A DNA stretch of 64,000 nt from Halomonas alkaliantarctica (GTDB lineage Bacteria; Pseudomonadota; Gammaproteobacteria; Pseudomonadales; Halomonadaceae): the NCBI RefSeq assembly GCF_029854215.1, contig NZ_CP122961.1:1-64000 (forward strand). Direction: 5' to 3'. The notes beneath the pieces were generated by a model, which was not told the origin of the DNA, made no database searches, and saw only the letters and a program-made list of their open reading frames with translations. This document shows positions 60,442-64,000 of this stretch, piece after piece (the first letter of the stretch is position 1; each line of letters begins with the position of its first letter). A program made the position numbers and the translations under genes.

Positions 60442-62355
60442 ATGAGCATGTTTTCGATCGGCTTAAGCGGCCTCAATGCCGCCCAGAATGCCCTGAATAC
60501 AAGCAGTAATAATATTAGTAATGTGTATACGCCTGGCTATAACCGAGAGTTGGCACAGTTGGGTGAAGGGCGTGTCGGTGGCGGGGTTCGTGTCAATGAT
60601 ATAGAGCGCCAGTTCAATACGTATGTGGCTGACCAGTTAAATAGTGCCAAAACACAGTCAAGCGCTTTAAACACTTACTATAATCAGGTATCGCAAATCG
60701 ATAACCTGTTAGCCGATCGCGCGGCAGGCCTAGCTCCTCTGATGCAGGGCTTCTTCTCATCTTTGGAAGATCTAGCGAGCTCCCCTTCTGATCCGGCGGC
60801 TCGCCAGGGTGTACTGGGGCAAGCCAATACGCTGAGTTCACAGTTCCGTTCTTTCGATGGCTACCTGCAAGATATGCAGGGAAATATTAATGGCCAAATT
60901 AAAGATGAAATTACCCAGATTAATAACACCACCGAGCAGATCGCCGGTTTAAACAAAGAGATTGCTCTGGCCAGAGCACGTACAGGTGAAGCCCCCAACA
61001 GCTTATTGAATCAACGCGACCACATGGTTTCCGAGCTTAATGAGCGCGTGAATTTGCGACTGAATATTCAGGATGGCAAAACCTATAACATTAGCCTGCC
61101 CAATGGTCAGCCGCTGGTGACAGGTACTGACTCGTTTCAACTTGAAGCGATGCAAGCTGACTATGATCCACAACGCACAGTGGTCGGTTATCGCGATGGT
61201 GGTGGCAATTTAATCCAGCTAGACGAATCGACGATTACGGGTGGGGCATTAGGTGGATTAATGACCTTCCGTTCAGAAACCCTGGATAAGACGCAAAATC
61301 AGATCGGCCAGCTAGCTGTGTCTCTGTCGACTGCTGTCAATCAGCAGCACAAGCAGGGTGTGGATCTTAATGGTGATCAGGGGGAAGATTTTTTCAGCAC
61401 CCGTTCCCCTCAAGGTTACGGTTATAAAGGTAACAGTGATCCGGATCTGCTGACGTCGTTAGAGTTTGATCCAGAAACTGTTGATAAGCTGCGTGCTACG
61501 GATTATACAGTCAGTTTTGAGGGCACTGCACCTTCGGTTCCTGTAGTGACTCGAAACGATAACGGTGAGGTTGTCGATTTCGATCAAGACGCCTGGAATG
61601 ATGAAGATCAATTAAAATTCGGTGGCGTGGTTCTGACGTTCGGCAACACACCGGCGCCGGTTGACGGCGATCAATTTGAAATTCAGCCTGTTCGTCGCGC
61701 TGCTAATGGTATGGATATTAATATTGCTGATGTCGACAAGATTGCGGCGGCAAGCTTCGCCGAGTTTGAAGGTGATTTGGATATTGGTAACATCAGCATG
61801 GCCGAGGGTGCATTAGCCTCTTTGCCGGAAGGTGATACATATTCTATTAGCGTTGATGAAAACGGTGAAGTCACCGAGTTAGACGGAGCGATGACCGTTA
61901 ACGGGAACGCATTAAGCGTTGGCGATACGATACCCGTTGGGGCACGCGTCGCGGTCGATGGCGTCGAATTTACTTTTAACAGCTTGCCCAAAGCGGGCGA
62001 AACGGCAACGCTAGCGGTTGGCCTAAGCGACGCCAACACCGGCGATAACCGCAACGCTTTGGCCCTGCAAAACCTGCAAGCTGAATCAATAGTCGGCGCT
62101 AGCGCAACGGTCACCGGGGCGTATGCATCCATGGTTGGTGATGTCGGTAACCGTACTAATATTACACAAGTGAACTTGGATGCTAGGCAGGGGCTTACGG
62201 ATCAGCTGACCGCTGTGCAACAGTCCGAGTCTGGGGTTAATTTAGACGAGGAAGCCGCTAACTTGATCCGTTACCAACAGTACTATCAGGCAAATGCGCG
62301 TGTGATTGACACCGCAGGAACGCTGATGGATACCATCTTGAACCTGCGCGGTTAA
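60442..62355 (+). CDS. flgK: Flagellar hook-filament junction protein FlgK (HAP1)
   Basis: FlgK joins the hook to the filament. The 637-residue protein has SIGLSGLNAAQNALNTSSNN and ISNVYTPGYNRELAQ at the N-terminus, and SGVNLDEEAANLIRYQQYYQ at the C-terminus, typical of HAP1. FlgN is its export chaperone. The middle domain (about 330-560) is variable and acidic, consistent with a salt-adapted host. Its own promoter precedes it. Confidence 0.95.
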   Translation: MSMFSIGLSGLNAAQNALNTSSNNISNVYTPGYNRELAQLGEGRVGGGVRVNDIERQFNTYVADQLNSAKTQSSALNTYYNQVSQIDNLLADRAAGLAPLMQGFFSSLEDLASSPSDPAARQGVLGQANTLSSQFRSFDGYLQDMQGNINGQIKDEITQINNTTEQIAGLNKEIALARARTGEAPNSLLNQRDHMVSELNERVNLRLNIQDGKTYNISLPNGQPLVTGTDSFQLEAMQADYDPQRTVVGYRDGGGNLIQLDESTITGGALGGLMTFRSETLDKTQNQIGQLAVSLSTAVNQQHKQGVDLNGDQGEDFFSTRSPQGYGYKGNSDPDLLTSLEFDPETVDKLRATDYTVSFEGTAPSVPVVTRNDNGEVVDFDQDAWNDEDQLKFGGVVLTFGNTPAPVDGDQFEIQPVRRAANGMDINIADVDKIAAASFAEFEGDLDIGNISMAEGALASLPEGDTYSISVDENGEVTELDGAMTVNGNALSVGDTIPVGARVAVDGVEFTFNSLPKAGETATLAVGLSDANTGDNRNALALQNLQAESIVGASATVTGAYASMVGDVGNRTNITQVNLDARQGLTDQLTAVQQSESGVNLDEEAANLIRYQQYYQANARVIDTAGTLMDTILNLRG

Positions 62356-62371
62356 TTCGGGAGCTTAAGTG

Positions 62372-63598
62372 ATGCGTATTAGTACCGTTACCATGTTCGA
62401 GCAAAGCACGGCGTCTATGAACCGCCAGCAAAGCGATTTGATGAAAGTCAGTCAGCAGATCGCCAGTGGCAGACGCGTGGTTAACCCATCAGACGACCCC
62501 CAGGCCGCCTCGCGGGCGGTTGGCGTGGATCAGGCGAAAGCGGTGACCGAGCAATATTCAGATTCGCGGGTTTCGGCGCGCAATTCGTTATCGCAAACCG
62601 AGAGTATTTTAAACAGCATCAGTGATGCGATAACAAGTGCCAAAACTTTGTTGGTTCAGGCGTCTAGCGACACGCTAACTGACGCCAATCGTGAGTCAAT
62701 CGCGAGTGAACTCAAAGGCGTTTATGAAACGATGCTAGGCCAAGCCAATGCCACCGATGGTAGTGGCCGGTACTTGTTTGGAGGTTATAAGGACAGCGAG
62801 CCACCATTCGCTAAAGATGGTAATGAAAATGTGCAATATAAGGGCGACAGCAATACACGTGAACAGCGCGTCGATGCCTCGCGTTTGATGTCGGTAGCCG
62901 ATAATGGCGAGACTATCTTTAAAAGCGTGGCTAGCGGTGCTGGCTACGTAGCCGAAGCCGACAATGCTAATACAGGTAATGTGACGTTTCGTGGGCCGCA
63001 GATCAATGATGTAAAAGATGCAACAGACTTCCGCATCACCTTTACCAGTGACAGCGAGTTCAGCATCGAAACATATGATAATGATAGTAATAGCTGGACT
63101 CCTGGCCCTACTGGCCAAACTTATAGTGGTGGCGATTCCCCTCAACAGATCGCCGTTGGGGGTATTTCAATTACTCTGGAAGGTACGCCCGCGGCCGGAG
63201 ACGAAATTCTGGTTGCCAAGTCAGGCGGTGATGTTCGCGGTGCTGATCTCTTCCGTACCATGGAAGAGGCTATTCGCGTATTAGAAAACCCTGCTGACAA
63301 TGCCACTAAGAAAGCCGATCAACGCAATACCCTGAATACAGCTATGCGCGACCTGGATAATAGTCTAGATAACGTCCTGACCGTGCGGGCCTCTGCAGGG
63401 GCTCGCTTGAATGAGCTTGATGTTATCGATTCGGTAGGCAGTAACCGAATGCTAAATTATGATCAAACGCTATCGGATTTAGTCGACCTGGATTACGCAG
63501 AAGCAATTTCTGAGTATAGTTTGCGACAAATCGGTATGCAGGCAGCGCAAAAAGCGTTCGTGGATATTAAAGGTTTATCGTTATTTAACTATATGTAA
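62372..63598 (+). CDS. flgL: Flagellar hook-filament junction protein FlgL (HAP3)
   Basis: FlgL sits between FlgK and the flagellin filament. The 408-residue protein has a flagellin-like N-terminus (MRISTVTMFEQSTASMNRQQ, with IASGRRVVNPSDDPQAASRA) and C-terminal helices with DYAEAISEYSLRQIGMQAAQ. ATG 62372 is chosen; the GTG directly before it (62369) is in frame. GGGAG is upstream. The flg operon ends here at a bidirectional terminator. Confidence 0.94.
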   Translation: MRISTVTMFEQSTASMNRQQSDLMKVSQQIASGRRVVNPSDDPQAASRAVGVDQAKAVTEQYSDSRVSARNSLSQTESILNSISDAITSAKTLLVQASSDTLTDANRESIASELKGVYETMLGQANATDGSGRYLFGGYKDSEPPFAKDGNENVQYKGDSNTREQRVDASRLMSVADNGETIFKSVASGAGYVAEADNANTGNVTFRGPQINDVKDATDFRITFTSDSEFSIETYDNDSNSWTPGPTGQTYSGGDSPQQIAVGGISITLEGTPAAGDEILVAKSGGDVRGADLFRTMEEAIRVLENPADNATKKADQRNTLNTAMRDLDNSLDNVLTVRASAGARLNELDVIDSVGSNRMLNYDQTLSDLVDLDYAEAISEYSLRQIGMQAAQKAFVDIKGLSLFNYM

Positions 63599-63625
63599 CG
63601 AACTTCTAGTTCTTACGTGTTTTCA

Positions 63626-63665
63626 CTAAAATCCCCATGCTTTTTATTAAGCATGGGGATTTTAG
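63626..63665. terminator. Bidirectional terminator between flgL and fliR
   Basis: CTAAAATCCCCATGC (63626-63640) pairs perfectly with 63651-63665 around a 10-base AT-rich loop. The U-rich ends of the stem work on both strands, so one hairpin ends both convergent transcripts. The fliR stop codon (63662-63664) lies within it. Confidence 0.9.
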
Positions 63666-64000
63666 TTTAAAGGAGCCAATGTCTCGATTAATTCCTGCAT
63701 AAATCCTAGCCCCTGGGTAAATAGCCTCTGCAAAAAGCGATTAATGTCGGTCATCAAAACCATCATTAATATAAGCCCCACGAGGAGAGAGGTAGGAAAG
63801 CCGATATTAAATACCGTGAGCTGCGGAGCCGAACGGTTCAGTATGCCCAGTGCCAGATTGATGGTAAGCAGTGAGCCCACCAGCGGTAACGCCAATAACA
63901 TACCCGAGGCAAAGATTGTTCCCGCATAGCGGGCGAGCAACTCAAATGCACCTGGGTTAAAGGTGCCAATACCAATGGGCAGCGTTTGGAAGCTCATAAT
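63662..64000 (-). CDS. fliR: Flagellar export protein FliR (partial, C-terminal part)
   Basis: FliR is a membrane component of the flagellar type III export gate. Only the C-terminal part (about 112 residues) is in the window, and the gene continues past 64000. SFQTLPIG, then GTIFASGMLLALPLVGSLLT and INLALGILNRSAPQLTVFNI, are typical of FliR, followed by a last membrane helix (LVGLILMMVLM). The internal Met at 63997 should not be taken as the start. The gene is convergent with flgL. Confidence 0.93.
   Translation of the reverse strand: MMSFQTLPIGIGTFNPGAFELLARYAGTIFASGMLLALPLVGSLLTINLALGILNRSAPQLTVFNIGFPTSLLVGLILMMVLMTDINRFLQRLFTQGLGFMQELIETLAPLN

Overview
This window is chromosomal DNA of a gammaproteobacterium, most probably Halomonas or a close relative in the Halomonadaceae. 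The 16S rRNA, the dnaA-dnaN-recF-gyrB start, the zapA/6S RNA/fau block, the gpmI-envC next to rhodanese-secB block and the Pseudomonas/Halomonas-like flg cluster all fit. Position 1 is the GTG of dnaA, so the record was probably rotated to start there. The replication origin itself is not visible and probably lies just upstream of dnaA. I saw no transposase, integrase, phage gene, CRISPR array or tRNA.

Layout. 1-6343: replication genes dnaA, dnaN, recF, gyrB. Four perfect or near-perfect ParB-binding parS palindromes lie between 3182 and 7190, two of them inside recF. 6544-10296 (minus): gmhB, glyS, glyQ. 10406-25564: a lipopolysaccharide inner-core locus with ADP-heptose synthesis (hldD, hldE, with gmhB nearby), heptosyltransferases (waaF and a GT9 enzyme), Kdo transfer and phosphorylation (waaA, kdkA), a YrbL-like kinase-fold protein, four other glycosyltransferases (GT90, two GT4, one WaaE-like GT2), an OpgB-like phosphoglycerol transferase and an OafA-type acyltransferase. 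The genes are packed with overlaps at starts and ends. The OpgB-like gene carries a 10-C tract at codons 6-9.

25588-44586 is housekeeping: rpiA, ilvA, an unannotated 32-residue membrane protein, fau, 6S RNA, zapA, ygfB, pepP, ubiH, ubiI, gpmI-envC-ctpA (minus), a YibN-like rhodanese, secB, rsmE, a CvfB-like S1 protein, gshB, yqgE, ruvX and pyrB.

44699-50303 is an rRNA operon with a strong promoter, boxA elements and RNase III processing stems. Its 16S-23S spacer has no tRNA and instead holds a large nested hairpin. Two terminators follow the 5S gene, with a degenerate fragment of a second 5S gene between them. After a short-chain dehydrogenase (minus), 51149-63598 is the flagellar rod/hook cluster flgN-flgM-flgA (minus) and flgBCDEFGHIJKL (plus). 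FliA-type promoters precede flgMN and flgKL. The window ends inside fliR (minus). No wholly novel multi-gene system was found. The most interesting leads are the possible phase-variable OpgB-like gene within an unusual LPS-core locus, the 5S relic between terminators, the tRNA-less spacer, and the small membrane-protein gene.
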